From: Bryobacterales bacterium | Lineage (GTDB): Bacteria > Acidobacteriota > Terriglobia > Bryobacterales > UBA6623 | DNA: 64,000 nt | Assembly: GCA_028819255.1 (NCBI GenBank) | Contig: JAPPMB010000060.1 | Coordinates: 42,371 to 106,370, forward strand | Reading direction: 5' to 3' | Shown here: positions 8,728-17,882 of the stretch, in pieces | Layout: every line of letters starts with the position of its first letter | Numbering within the stretch: position 1 is the first letter of the stretch | Translations under genes and position numbers: made by a program | Notes under the pieces: generated by a model | What the model saw: the letters and a program-made list of their open reading frames with translations, nothing else | Told to the model about the DNA's origin: nothing | The model's database searches: none

Positions 8728-9654
8728 ATGTTTTGTCATTGGCTTCCCGGAGTCACGCTCGCGCTGGCGGTGCTGGCAGGAGCAACGTCTCTTCCCGCCG
8801 ACGATCTTAGCTCCGAGGAGATCGAGACCACAGTCATTGACTCTGAAGAGGCCAAGCGGATCGCGGCCGGCTGGGTCGGCAAGGTAGTCGCCACGGGCGA
8901 GCGATCGATCACCCTGACAGGTGATCGAGACAAGGTTCACCAAGCCATCGGCGCTGTCAAACTAGCGGATCAGCGAGCCGCCGAAGACCGCGACACGAAA
9001 CGTGAGCAGGCTCGACCCGTCACGCGCGTGTTCAAGGTGGAACACGCCGACGCAGAGAGATTGGAGATGCTGATCCGGCAAACCGGGCTTGGACTGGTCA
9101 AGGCGGACTCTGCCCTCCAACTCGTGGTCTTGAGCGGTCGTCGCGAACAGGTCGAGGCATTGCAGGCGGTGCTCGGCGAACTCGACGTTCCTCGGGAGGT
9201 ACCGGAGAGGAAGGACGTGGTGCTTGATGCCTACCTGATTGGCGGATACCGCGATGCACACGTGTTCCCTGCGATGCCGGCCGTTCCCCAAGGTGCCGTA
9301 CACGGAATCCGCGAGACGTTCCCATTTGCCTCATACAATCTGCTCGAAGCGTTCACTGTCCGGGCGACTTCTGGCGGGGATGAGGCTACGGTCAGAGGCT
9401 ACTTGAGTTCGGAACCATTGGTCGAGTATCGATTTCAAGTCGAAGTGCGGAGCGACCAAGCGAACCCTGGCGAGATTGAGCTGGACGACGTCCGACTCAC
9501 TTTCAGGGTGCTCGAGAAGGAAGCGGGCATGTATGAATCCGAAATCTCGACCCATCTCACGACCCGCGAAGGGAAGACTGTGGTCGTGGGAAAAGCAGGG
9601 GTTCGCGGAGTTGCGGACGGAGTGTTCCTAGTACTGAAAGCCCGTTTCGACTAA
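8728..9654 (+). CDS. Exported secretin-N-domain-like protein of an ECF operon
   Basis: A 308-residue exported protein. The ATG at 8728 is preceded by AAAGGAG and starts MFCHWLPGVTLALAVLAG, a signal peptide. Residues about 90-150 (VTRVFKVEHADAERLEMLIR, then LQLVVLSGRREQVEALQAVL) look like a secretin N-type (N1/NolW) domain. The C-terminal half has beta-strand patterns reminiscent of the end of secretin pores (TREGKTVVVGKAG, VFLVLKAR), but it is too short for a complete secretin channel. It is the last gene of the sigma/anti-sigma operon. It may be a periplasmic or outer-membrane sensor or pore-associated protein; this is inference. Confidence 0.6.
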   Translation: MFCHWLPGVTLALAVLAGATSLPADDLSSEEIETTVIDSEEAKRIAAGWVGKVVATGERSITLTGDRDKVHQAIGAVKLADQRAAEDRDTKREQARPVTRVFKVEHADAERLEMLIRQTGLGLVKADSALQLVVLSGRREQVEALQAVLGELDVPREVPERKDVVLDAYLIGGYRDAHVFPAMPAVPQGAVHGIRETFPFASYNLLEAFTVRATSGGDEATVRGYLSSEPLVEYRFQVEVRSDQANPGEIELDDVRLTFRVLEKEAGMYESEISTHLTTREGKTVVVGKAGVRGVADGVFLVLKARFD

Positions 9655-10196
9655 AGGTAAGTGACTGCATTCCACACACCCTCGCTTACGCGCCGTGAGG
9701 CTGTGATTGCTAGAGTGGCGGCGACCGGGGACAATGGGGGCGGCATCCGGGCGGAGCGTCGTCGCACGGTGAGGAAGCGGATGCCCAGCTGGTCGGGCCT
9801 GGCCGGGTTGGCATAGGTAGTGAGCTTGCGGTCGAAGGCCAGTTCCGTAGGGTAGGCACCGGTGCGGTCCTTCCAGGTCCTGATGAAGGAGAGGATGTCG
9901 TCGGAATGCTCGGACTTGCGCAGGGAGCTGTCGGCGAAGTTTCGGGCACAGACGTCACGGGAGAGGAAGCGAAGCACGCCTTTATGGCGGCCGCTGCGCT
10001 CAGAGACGTAGTGGCGCTCGATTCGTGAGTCGGGTTCCAGATCTTCTGACCACCAAGTGGCATTGATTTTCCGGTATGGAGATAAGTATGCAATCTCCGG
10101 GGGACCGAGTTCCGGTGGACTGTGGACGCGTTCGAGGAAGGCCTGGGAGGCAAGCACCGCGCTGAGAATCCTTGCCAGTGGGGCGCACCTCGGCAC
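9651..10196 (-). pseudogene. Transposase remnant (DDE-type)
   Basis: The frame contains IERHYVSERSGRHKGVLRFL, then SLRKSEHSDDILSFI and ELAFDRKLTTYANPARPDQL followed by GIRFLTVRRRS. This matches the central part of large DDE transposases that carry 'FDSKLTTYANLxRLxxxGIxFITLRRRS'. Only about 130 residues of an expected protein of around 500 are recognisable. After RRRS the frame becomes unrelated, and upstream of 10196 to about 10480 I recognise nothing. No terminal inverted repeats were identified. It lies directly against the stop codon of the secretin-like gene. The IS family is not assigned. Confidence 0.55.
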
Positions 10197-10482
10197 GACG
10201 ACCCCAGGAATCCTTCAGTGCGTGCCGGCGAGCAACGGATCACGACCGGGAGTGTGCTGAATGCCAGGATCGGACCACCTCGATCCAGGAATTGCTGTGG
10301 ATGGAGACCGATCCACGTCCTCGGCACGACGGGGCATGGCCTGCCGGACCGCATCGGACCGGTACGACCCGAGTGGCGCTCAGTCGTCTGGCCGGCAATT
10401 CCTGCACATTCCCAATGAGCGTGGGAATTCAGGCGAGTTTCCGGCTGGTCATTCGGAGGCTGCAGCCGACCAACGAAGTTCC

Positions 10483-10815
10483 TCAATCAGAACGCCAGCG
10501 CAACAGCAACGACTCGCAGAATGCCTTCCGGCCCTTGTACCGTTCCGCGGCCAGCGCCCTGCACTCGCTCTTCGGCTTCGTCTGTGCGCAATCGAGCACG
10601 TATTGCTCCCGAGCCGAACGCATGGCCTTTGCGCACTTCGCATACTCCCATGTGTCCGGCAATGTGCCGGATTCGCCTGACGCGGGAGGGAGCGGCGGAA
10701 CGGAGTTCGAATCGCCTCCGCGACCGCAGCCAATCGCAAGACAGAATGCAACTAGCGCGGTGCCGGCTACGCGGAATCGCGTCCCGAAACTACCGAACCG
10801 GACACCGCAGCGCAA
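10483..10815 (-). CDS. Small putative lipoprotein, hypothetical
   Basis: 110 residues. The N-terminus has a positive region, then the hydrophobic VAGTALVAFCLAIGC ending in a lipobox (AIGC), followed by a Gly/Ser/Pro linker. The mature part has three more spaced cysteines (KCAK, DCAQ, ECRAL) and FCESL near the end, and is helical and charged. No family is recognised. The lipobox supports it being a real gene, although it sits between a transposase relic and uncharacterised sequence. Confidence 0.45.
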   Translation of the reverse strand: MRCGVRFGSFGTRFRVAGTALVAFCLAIGCGRGGDSNSVPPLPPASGESGTLPDTWEYAKCAKAMRSAREQYVLDCAQTKPKSECRALAAERYKGRKAFCESLLLRWRSD

Positions 10816-11352
10816 GGCGATCCACCATCCGGGCTCATCCTATAGCACCCTGCGAGCAGACCTGCCGCCTACCTGCCACCGCGCCGCGCCGACAGTCCAC
10901 GTTCGCGTGTGCGGCCGGGACCTTACGACGATGGCGCGCCGAAAGCAGGGCGGAAACCACCCGCGCCCGAATCGCTTCAGGCGTCGAATACGTTGCCCAG
11001 CCCGCGGCCGCCCCCACGCCAGGTCGTAGGCGGCCTGCTCGCGCAGCCAGGCGTCGGCGCGGTCTCGGCTGAAAATCGGGGCCGAGGAACAAAGCACGCA
11101 CCAGACGCTCGGCTTCCGAGGCACTGCCGTGAACCGGGCAGCAGGCAGTCTGCCACATTCCTGTGAAGACAACCAGTGCGGAAGCTAAGGCCAGTCCTCC
11201 ACCACGCTGTCATGCATCCGATGTGTGGAACCTTCTACGGCCACCGACAACCAGTCGACCCAGTCCACGACGCTGAGGAGCCTCTCGATCGCTTCGCCCC
11301 CGGTATGCGGAGACCGTCGCCGACCCCATACTCGCGGATGTATGATTCCACC
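10816..11352. other. Spacer without a recognisable gene
   Basis: Several short overlapping frames exist on both strands, but none has a convincing start, family match or signal. It may be further degraded accessory sequence. The last 12 bases hold a possible -10 box (TATGAT, 11341-11346) only 6 bases before the ATG of the next gene. Confidence 0.35.
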
Positions 11353-13830
11353 ATGCACCAAGGAGTCCGCTTCGCCGCAGTCACGCTCATCGCTCTCGCC
11401 GTGTGGTGGGCCGTAAATCCTACGCCGGCCCTTCGCACCAGCGCCGCCGACTCCGACCCCCGACCGTGGGGGGCGAGCGACCCAAGCTGGTCGCCGGACG
11501 GAACGCGGCTCGCATTCTCCCTGTTTGGCAGCATCTGGACCGTCGATGCCGACGGAGGCACGGCATCGCAGCTCACGGCCTCAAGCGGTTTTCATGAACA
11601 CGCCGCCTGGTCGCCTGACGGAAGGTCGGTCGCCTTCGTCATCGGCGAGATTCCCCGAGGTCGTTTCGCCAAGCTTCGCGGAAGGCTTGCAACGGTCAAT
11701 GTCAGGACCGGCGAGGAGCGTCTGTACCGGCTGCCGCATCCCACTGCCGGAACTCCGGCGTGGGCCACAGACGGGCGGAGCATCTACTGCGCCCTCTCCG
11801 TACCGGGTTCCGGAGCACTGCTGCATCGCGTGGATTCGGATTCCGGCCGGAGCGAGGCACTCCATACGCGGCCGCAGCGCGGTCCGGCCGGCCCATGGGC
11901 GGAGGTCAGCGCAGGCGCCGGGGCCATAGTGTTTGCAGCGCAGCGGATCGGCCCCCCGCAGGTGTGGTCCGTTCCCGCATTGCGAGAGGGATTCACCGTC
12001 CAGTACCCGCTGACCGGATTCACAGCTGAGGACATCGCGGTCCTAGACGGGGTGAGTGCGGCGCCCGACGGATCCTCCGTGTTCTCGGCCGACGTCATCA
12101 ACGGTAGGGGCAACTTCGAGCTCTACCGAGTGCCTGAGGCAGGCGGGACGCCGGAGCCGCTTACGGAGACCCCGCGACACGAGCTTTCTCCGGAGGTGTC
12201 CCGAGACGGGGCGAGGATCGCGTTCAGCTCCAATGTTCTGGGCAATCTGGATCTGTTCACCATGCCGTCGGACGGCGGCGAGGCCAAGCACGTTCGGATT
12301 GACGGATTGACGTTTCGAGAGCCGTCAGGACACGTCAGCGTGACGGTTGTCGATGAGATGGGGACACCGACCGCGGCGAGGCTCTATGTGGAGGCCTCTG
12401 ACGGCAAGGGCTACGCGCCCCGGGGAGAGCCGATCTTCTACTTTCCGCTGACACCAAACGGCAAGCGTGACGGGTTCTTCGTCGCAGTGGGCGAGACGAA
12501 GTTCGCCGTTCCGGCCGGGCGCCTGCGCCTCACCGCGGTGAAGGGCTACGAATACAGGATCAGCCGTTCGACGGTGGATGTCACGCCGGGGGAAACCCCG
12601 CGAGTCACCCTCCGGCTCGAGCGGTGGACGAACTGGAACCAGCGGGGTTGGTATTCGGGAGAGAACCACTTTCACGCGAACTACCGCGGAAGCTACTACC
12701 AGCGGCCTGCACAGTCTCTGGCATGGCTCAAGGCAATGGATCTGAACGCAGCCAACATGATCGTGGCCAACGCGGAGGGCGCGTTCGTCCATGACGAGGA
12801 GTTCTTCACCGGCGAGGTGAGTCCGCTATCTACCGAAGAGCGGATCCTGTACTGGGGCCAGGAGTATCGCAACAGCGACCCGCTCGGCCACATGGGCTTC
12901 CTGAACATCAAGAGTCTCGTGCCCCCCTCGTACACGAGCGTTCCCGGGAGCGATTCGCCGTACGACTTTCCGCTGAACACGATGGCGGCGCTCGATGCCC
13001 GCCGCCAAGGCGGACTGGTCACCTACATGCACCCGATCTCCGGTGGAGCACGCGACGTGTTCGACACCAACCTCGGCGCCAAGGAAAGCGTCGTGACGGC
13101 CGCGCTCGGCGCCATGGACACGATTGACCTTCTGCCGTACGGCGACGTCGCCTATCGTCTCTGGTACACGCTGCTCAATTGCGGATTCGAAATCGCAGCC
13201 GGGGCCGGCACCGATGCCTTCACGAACTGGCGCGGTATCAACCGCGTACCCGGAGGCAGCCGCCAATACGTCCACGTCGGCGGCAGGATGAGCTGGGACC
13301 GCTGGATCGAGCGCTACAGAGAGGGCCGGTCGTTCGCCACAACCGGTCCGCTGATGACCTTCGACGTCAACGGAAGCGGAGTCGGCGAACAGATCAAGTT
13401 CGCGCCGGGTACGAGCTATCGCGCCGCCATGCGGGTTGACGTGATGTCGCGCACACCGATTGAACGTGTCGAGCTGATCATGAACGGACAGGTCCTTGAG
13501 AGCGCTGCCGCGAGGCTTGCGACAAGGTTCCGGCTCGAGAAGGAGGTCCAGGTGAGAGAATCCTCCTGGTTCGCAGCGAGGGTTTACGGGCCCGGGGCGC
13601 CGGGCCTCACCACGCAGGCTCTCGCGCACTCGAGTCCCGTCTACGTTAACGCGGGGGATCTCCCGACGCTCGTCCAAGCTGATCTGGAGATCGCAGTTCG
13701 GTGGATCGACCGGCTTTGGGCGTACCTGGTGGAGCGAGACAACTTCGGCTCCGCCGAGAATCGCAGCGCGGCTCGGGAAATGATCGACCGGGCGAGGCGC
13801 CACTATCTGGACAAGCTCCAGTCGCTCTGA
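11353..13830 (+). CDS. Secreted TolB-like propeller fused to CehA/McbA-type PHP hydrolase
   Basis: An 825-residue exported protein. The ATG at 11353 starts MHQGVRFAAVTLIALAVWWA, a signal peptide. Residues about 40-320 are a beta-propeller of PD40/TolB type (SDPSWSPDGTRLAFS, AAWSPDGRSVAFV, SPEVSRDGARIAFSSN). A carboxypeptidase-like beta-sandwich follows (VSVTVVDEMGTPTAARLYVE). The C-terminal PHP-like domain has GENHFHANYRG (HxH), TYMHPISGG and GAGTDAFTNW as likely metal ligands. It resembles the hydrolase at 2576-5065 in its second half but has a different N-terminal module. The substrate is unknown; the propeller may bind it or a partner. The -10 box 6 bases before the ATG would give a leaderless transcript. 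Confidence 0.75.
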   Translation: MHQGVRFAAVTLIALAVWWAVNPTPALRTSAADSDPRPWGASDPSWSPDGTRLAFSLFGSIWTVDADGGTASQLTASSGFHEHAAWSPDGRSVAFVIGEIPRGRFAKLRGRLATVNVRTGEERLYRLPHPTAGTPAWATDGRSIYCALSVPGSGALLHRVDSDSGRSEALHTRPQRGPAGPWAEVSAGAGAIVFAAQRIGPPQVWSVPALREGFTVQYPLTGFTAEDIAVLDGVSAAPDGSSVFSADVINGRGNFELYRVPEAGGTPEPLTETPRHELSPEVSRDGARIAFSSNVLGNLDLFTMPSDGGEAKHVRIDGLTFREPSGHVSVTVVDEMGTPTAARLYVEASDGKGYAPRGEPIFYFPLTPNGKRDGFFVAVGETKFAVPAGRLRLTAVKGYEYRISRSTVDVTPGETPRVTLRLERWTNWNQRGWYSGENHFHANYRGSYYQRPAQSLAWLKAMDLNAANMIVANAEGAFVHDEEFFTGEVSPLSTEERILYWGQEYRNSDPLGHMGFLNIKSLVPPSYTSVPGSDSPYDFPLNTMAALDARRQGGLVTYMHPISGGARDVFDTNLGAKESVVTAALGAMDTIDLLPYGDVAYRLWYTLLNCGFEIAAGAGTDAFTNWRGINRVPGGSRQYVHVGGRMSWDRWIERYREGRSFATTGPLMTFDVNGSGVGEQIKFAPGTSYRAAMRVDVMSRTPIERVELIMNGQVLESAAARLATRFRLEKEVQVRESSWFAARVYGPGAPGLTTQALAHSSPVYVNAGDLPTLVQADLEIAVRWIDRLWAYLVERDNFGSAENRSAAREMIDRARRHYLDKLQSL

Positions 13831-14032
13831 CCGAGGGGCATCTTCGGAAGCCATCCGCCTCTGCGCGTCTCAAACCGCCAGTCCGTGCGTTCCGCCTCAG
13901 TGCCAATTATCGGATGCGAAGGGGGCGCCGCCGATGCTGGCAGTCACGGTCCAGCGGGCGCGCGTCGGAGTCCGTGGCCGTTCCAGCCCCCCGTCACCCG
14001 GCTCTCGGCTCGTTTCCCAACAGAACCGGCCC

Positions 14033-14719
14033 TCAAGGACGGCTGTTGAGTGCGTGAAGCTTCATCTTCAGGCCGAAATAGTACTCGGGGTCCAGTGGAC
14101 GCTTCAGGGAAAACCGATGGACCTCGGTTCGGCGAGCGAACGCCTCCCTCCCACCCAGCACATGCACCTCCAGGCGGTACGGGTCCGAGGACCAGACGGC
14201 CGCCACGTCACGGTCGAGCCGCCAAGAGCGCGAATCCCGCGGCACCTCGGTCAGATAGACGATCCACTCGGGACTGAAGTAGACCATTCCCTGTGAGCCG
14301 CGCAGCAGCCCGACATGCTTGGCCGGGATGGCCAGTTCCGCGTCGGGCGGCTTCCGTGCGACCCGGTCCGTCGCGGGCTTGCCGATCCGTTCGACGACCC
14401 TCGCGTGAAGCTCGTCCGGGAATTCGCCGCTGACGAGCTCGAACCGGTACCAGCGGTCCCGGCCCAGGCGCAGGGCTGAGTCGGAATAGCTTTGTATCGC
14501 AATCTCGGTGGGACTTATTCGATCAAGGTGCTGCACGTCCTCGAAGTCCCATGAGACTTCCCGCTTGCCTTCCTTGCGCGGCTGGAAGGCGATGCCCCCT
14601 TCCAGAACACTCAGTGTGCCGTGGACGTCTGGCTTCAGGGCCCTTCTCCACTTGGCGTCGAAGGCGACCTGAGCCGACCCGAGCGGCAGGACGATCAGCA
14701 GCAATGCGACGAACTTCAC
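14033..14719 (-). CDS. Small exported protein, last gene of the metal-efflux operon
   Basis: 228 residues from a GTG (14717-14719) that overlaps the cusA-like stop codon, so translation is coupled. The N-terminus MKFVALLLIVLPLGSAQ is a signal peptide. The mature protein looks like two related beta-rich, PH-like halves (GTLSVLEGGIAFQPRKEGK, then AIPAKHVGLLRGSQGMVYF). No metal-binding motif is seen. The coupling to the CusA-like pump implies a shared role, but I do not recognise the family. Confidence 0.7.
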   Translation of the reverse strand: MKFVALLLIVLPLGSAQVAFDAKWRRALKPDVHGTLSVLEGGIAFQPRKEGKREVSWDFEDVQHLDRISPTEIAIQSYSDSALRLGRDRWYRFELVSGEFPDELHARVVERIGKPATDRVARKPPDAELAIPAKHVGLLRGSQGMVYFSPEWIVYLTEVPRDSRSWRLDRDVAAVWSSDPYRLEVHVLGGREAFARRTEVHRFSLKRPLDPEYYFGLKMKLHALNSRP

Positions 14720-17700
14720 GATGTCACCTCCTTCAGGGCTCCAGGCGCTCCGAGGGAATCCGGGCCGTTCAGGGAACGGACGTTTCGGTAGTAGTACAGA
14801 ACGGGAAAGATCACCAGGACAACAAACGCCGATGTGGCGACGCCCCCAAAGAGCGGCGTCGCGATGCGTTTCATGACGTCTGCGCCGGCGCCCGTGCTCC
14901 ACATCACGGGCACGAGCCCGAGCATGTCTGTTGCGACCGTCATCGCGATCGGTCTTACGCGCGCAACCGCCGCCTGCCGGATGGCCTCGACGAGATCCAG
15001 CGGGCCTTCGAGAATGCCCCTGCGCCTGTGATCCTGGCGGGCAACGTCCAGGTACTTCCAGAACACGATCGCGGTCTCCGCGTACAGTCCTGCCACTGCG
15101 ATGAGACCGACCCAGACGGCGATGCTCAGGTTGTAGTCCAGAACGGCGAGCGTCATGAAGGATCCGCTGAGGGCCAGCGGGATCCCCGCCAGCACAAAGG
15201 CCGATGTGAGGGCCGATCCCGTGCTGACCAGCAGCACCGAGAACACAATCACGAGCGTAAGCGGGACGAGGAGGCGCAATCGATCCTCGACCCTCTGGAT
15301 GGACTCGAACTGGCCGCTCCAGGCGAGCGAATAGCCTGGCGGCATCGTTACGCTGCGATCCACAGCCTCACGCGCTGAAGCCAGATAGTCCCCCAGATTG
15401 AACTCCGGGGCGACGTCGACGTACACCCACGCGTTCGGCCTGGCGTTCTCGCTCTTGATTGCGGAGGGGCCCGACGAGTATTCGAGATCCGCCAGCTGCG
15501 AGAGGGGAAGGTGGTGGCCTGTTGGCGTAGTCACCAGGACATCCCGCAGAGCGGGCATGTCCGCCCTCAGGTTCCTGCTGTACCTGAGGTTTACCGGAAA
15601 CCGCTGAAGGCCCTCCACCGTGGTTCCGACCTGAACCCCTCCCAGCGCTGTGCGGATCGCTTCCTGGACCTCGTCGACGACCAGTCCGTGACGGGCGATC
15701 GTCTCGCGGTCAATGTTGATGTCCAGATAGTTGCCGCCCATCACGCGCTCCGAGAAGGCGCTGAGCGTCCCTGGCGTGCCCCGCATCACGCGCTCGATCT
15801 CCCGGCCCAGGCGCTCAAGGACCTCGAGGTCGGGCCCCGCGATCTTGATGCCCACGGGCGTCTTGATGCCAGTTGCCAGCATGTCCAGCCGGGTTCTGAT
15901 CGGCATCGTCCAGGCATTCGTCAGCCCGGGCACCTGCACCGCCTCCTGCAACTCGGAGACCAGCCGTTCCGGCGTCATGCCCGGCCGCCACTGGTCGGGG
16001 GGCTTGAGCCTGATGGTCGATTCGATCATCGAGAGCGGCGCCGGGTCGGTGGCCGTGTCCGCTCGTCCGGCCTTGCCGAAGACGTGTTCCACTTCAGGAA
16101 ACGTCATGATGATCTTGTTCGTCTGCTGCACGAGTTCCCTCGCCTTGGCGATGGAAACGCCCGGCAGGGTTGTCGGCATGTACAGCAGGTCTCCCTCCCA
16201 AAGAGGAGGCATGAATTCCGATCCCAGCCTTCGGTAGGCGGAAATCGAACCGCCGAGCACCGCCACCGCCACCACCAACGTGGCCACCCGATGCCTCATC
16301 GCCAGACCCAGCACAGGCCGGTAGAACCAGACCAGCAGCGTGCGTACCGGATTGCGACGGCTCGCTTGGCGGGACTTGCGGACAGCGAGACTGACGAGGA
16401 CCGGCACGAGCGTGACCGAAAGCAGGGCTGCGCTGGCCATGACCAGCGTCTTGGTCCAGGCGAGCGGGCGAAACAGACGCCCTTCCTCCTCCTGGAGGGC
16501 GAAGACGGGCAAGAACGAGACCGTAATGATCAGCAAGGAGAAGAAGAGCGTCGGCGCGATCTGTCGGCACGAGTCGCGGAGAATCTCCCGGCGAGGCTTG
16601 CGGCCACCGTCCCGGGCCATGTGCTGGTGGGCGTTCTCCACCATCACGATCCCGGCGTCGACCATCGTTCCAACCGCAACCGCAACCCCGCCAAGCGACA
16701 TGATGTCGAGATGCACGCCAAGCAGGGCCGCCGCGATGCCCGCGACCAGGACGCCCACAACGATGGTGAGGACCGCGACGATTCCGCTCAGGACATGGAA
16801 CAGGAACAGGAGGCAGACCACGCCGACGATGGCGAACTGCTGTGTCAGGCTGGACCGCAGGCTGTCGACGACCCGGTCAATCAGTGCCGTTCTGTCGTAT
16901 GCGACCTCGATGGAGACACCTTCCGGGAGCTGAGGCTTCAGTTCCTCGAGCCGACTGGTGACGCGCCGCACAACCTCCCTGGTGTCCGCGCCGTGCCGGA
17001 TGATGACGATCGCTCCTACGGTTTCGCCCTGCCCGTCCCACTCGGCCAGGCCTCGCCGGATCTCCGGGCCGACCTCGATTCGCGCGACGTCGCGCAACAG
17101 CACCGGCGTGCCGTTCCGGTCGGTGCCGAGGGAGACCTTGCGGATGTCGTCGATGGACTCGATGTAGCCCCTGCCGCGGATCATGAATTCCTTCTCTGCC
17201 AGCTCAATGAGCCGTCCGCCCACGTCCCGGTTGCTGCTCTGCACGGCCTCCTTGATGCGGGAGATCGGGATGCCGTAGGCCCGCAGCTTCAGCGGGTCTA
17301 TCGCGATCTGGTACTGGCGCACGAAACCGCCGACCGTCGCGACTTCGGCGACGCCCGGGATTCCGGTCAGCTCAAACCTGAGGAACCAGTCCTGGAGCGA
17401 GCGCAGTTGGCTCAGGTCATGGCGATCTGACTTCAAGGCATAGATGTAGGCCCAGCCCACCCCCGTCGCATCGGGCCCAAGGGTCGGCGACGCCCCTTCC
17501 GGGAGCATGGCGGCCACCTGGCCCAAGGTTTCCAGCACCCTGGAGCGGGCCCAGTAGAGGTCGGTGCCGTCCTCGAACAGCACGTAGACAAGCGAGAATC
17601 CAAAGAACGAATACCCGCGCACCGTCTCGGCGTAGGGCACGGCAAGCATCTGCGTTGTCAGAGGGTAGGTGATCTGGTCCTCGACGATCCGCGGCGACTG

Positions 17701-17865
17701 GCCGGGATGCTTCGTGTAGACCACGACCTGGACATCGGAAAGGTCGGGCAGGGCGTCAAGCGGCATGGAGCCGATCGAATTGAACCCCGCAACCGCCAGT
17801 GCTGACGACACCACCAGCACGAGCAGCCTGTTCTCCAGCGACCAATCGACGACTCTGGCGAGCAT
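14716..17865 (-). CDS. cusA: CusA/CzcA-family heavy-metal efflux RND transporter
   Basis: A 1049-residue inner-membrane pump that expels metal ions through a CusCBA-type tripartite channel, driven by protons. The ATG at 17865 (MLARVVDWSLENR) matches the family start; a TTG at 17886 is possible. TM4 carries GGVAVAVGTMVDAGIVMVEN, the CusA-like proton-relay region. Of the three cleft methionines known in E. coli CusA (573, 623, 672), two equivalents are present, in APLSMIEST and RLDMLATGIK. The third is Leu (HGLVVDEVQ). This suggests a Cu(I)/Ag(I)-type pump with a changed site. The neighbours supply the adaptor (HMBD-containing) and TolC partners. Confidence 0.92.
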   Translation of the reverse strand: MLARVVDWSLENRLLVLVVSSALAVAGFNSIGSMPLDALPDLSDVQVVVYTKHPGQSPRIVEDQITYPLTTQMLAVPYAETVRGYSFFGFSLVYVLFEDGTDLYWARSRVLETLGQVAAMLPEGASPTLGPDATGVGWAYIYALKSDRHDLSQLRSLQDWFLRFELTGIPGVAEVATVGGFVRQYQIAIDPLKLRAYGIPISRIKEAVQSSNRDVGGRLIELAEKEFMIRGRGYIESIDDIRKVSLGTDRNGTPVLLRDVARIEVGPEIRRGLAEWDGQGETVGAIVIIRHGADTREVVRRVTSRLEELKPQLPEGVSIEVAYDRTALIDRVVDSLRSSLTQQFAIVGVVCLLFLFHVLSGIVAVLTIVVGVLVAGIAAALLGVHLDIMSLGGVAVAVGTMVDAGIVMVENAHQHMARDGGRKPRREILRDSCRQIAPTLFFSLLIITVSFLPVFALQEEEGRLFRPLAWTKTLVMASAALLSVTLVPVLVSLAVRKSRQASRRNPVRTLLVWFYRPVLGLAMRHRVATLVVAVAVLGGSISAYRRLGSEFMPPLWEGDLLYMPTTLPGVSIAKARELVQQTNKIIMTFPEVEHVFGKAGRADTATDPAPLSMIESTIRLKPPDQWRPGMTPERLVSELQEAVQVPGLTNAWTMPIRTRLDMLATGIKTPVGIKIAGPDLEVLERLGREIERVMRGTPGTLSAFSERVMGGNYLDINIDRETIARHGLVVDEVQEAIRTALGGVQVGTTVEGLQRFPVNLRYSRNLRADMPALRDVLVTTPTGHHLPLSQLADLEYSSGPSAIKSENARPNAWVYVDVAPEFNLGDYLASAREAVDRSVTMPPGYSLAWSGQFESIQRVEDRLRLLVPLTLVIVFSVLLVSTGSALTSAFVLAGIPLALSGSFMTLAVLDYNLSIAVWVGLIAVAGLYAETAIVFWKYLDVARQDHRRRGILEGPLDLVEAIRQAAVARVRPIAMTVATDMLGLVPVMWSTGAGADVMKRIATPLFGGVATSAFVVLVIFPVLYYYRNVRSLNGPDSLGAPGALKEVTS

Positions 17866-17882
17866 TGGTGTGTTCCGCTCTC

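Noticed and set aside
10704..10713. GTTCGAATCG resembling a tRNA T-loop
   Set aside because: No acceptor, D or anticodon stems can be folded around it, and it lies inside the small lipoprotein gene.
15511..17430. 639-codon open frame on the plus strand
   Set aside because: It lies antisense to the well-supported CusA-like pump and has a shadow-type composition (His/Arg/Asp rich, no family features).
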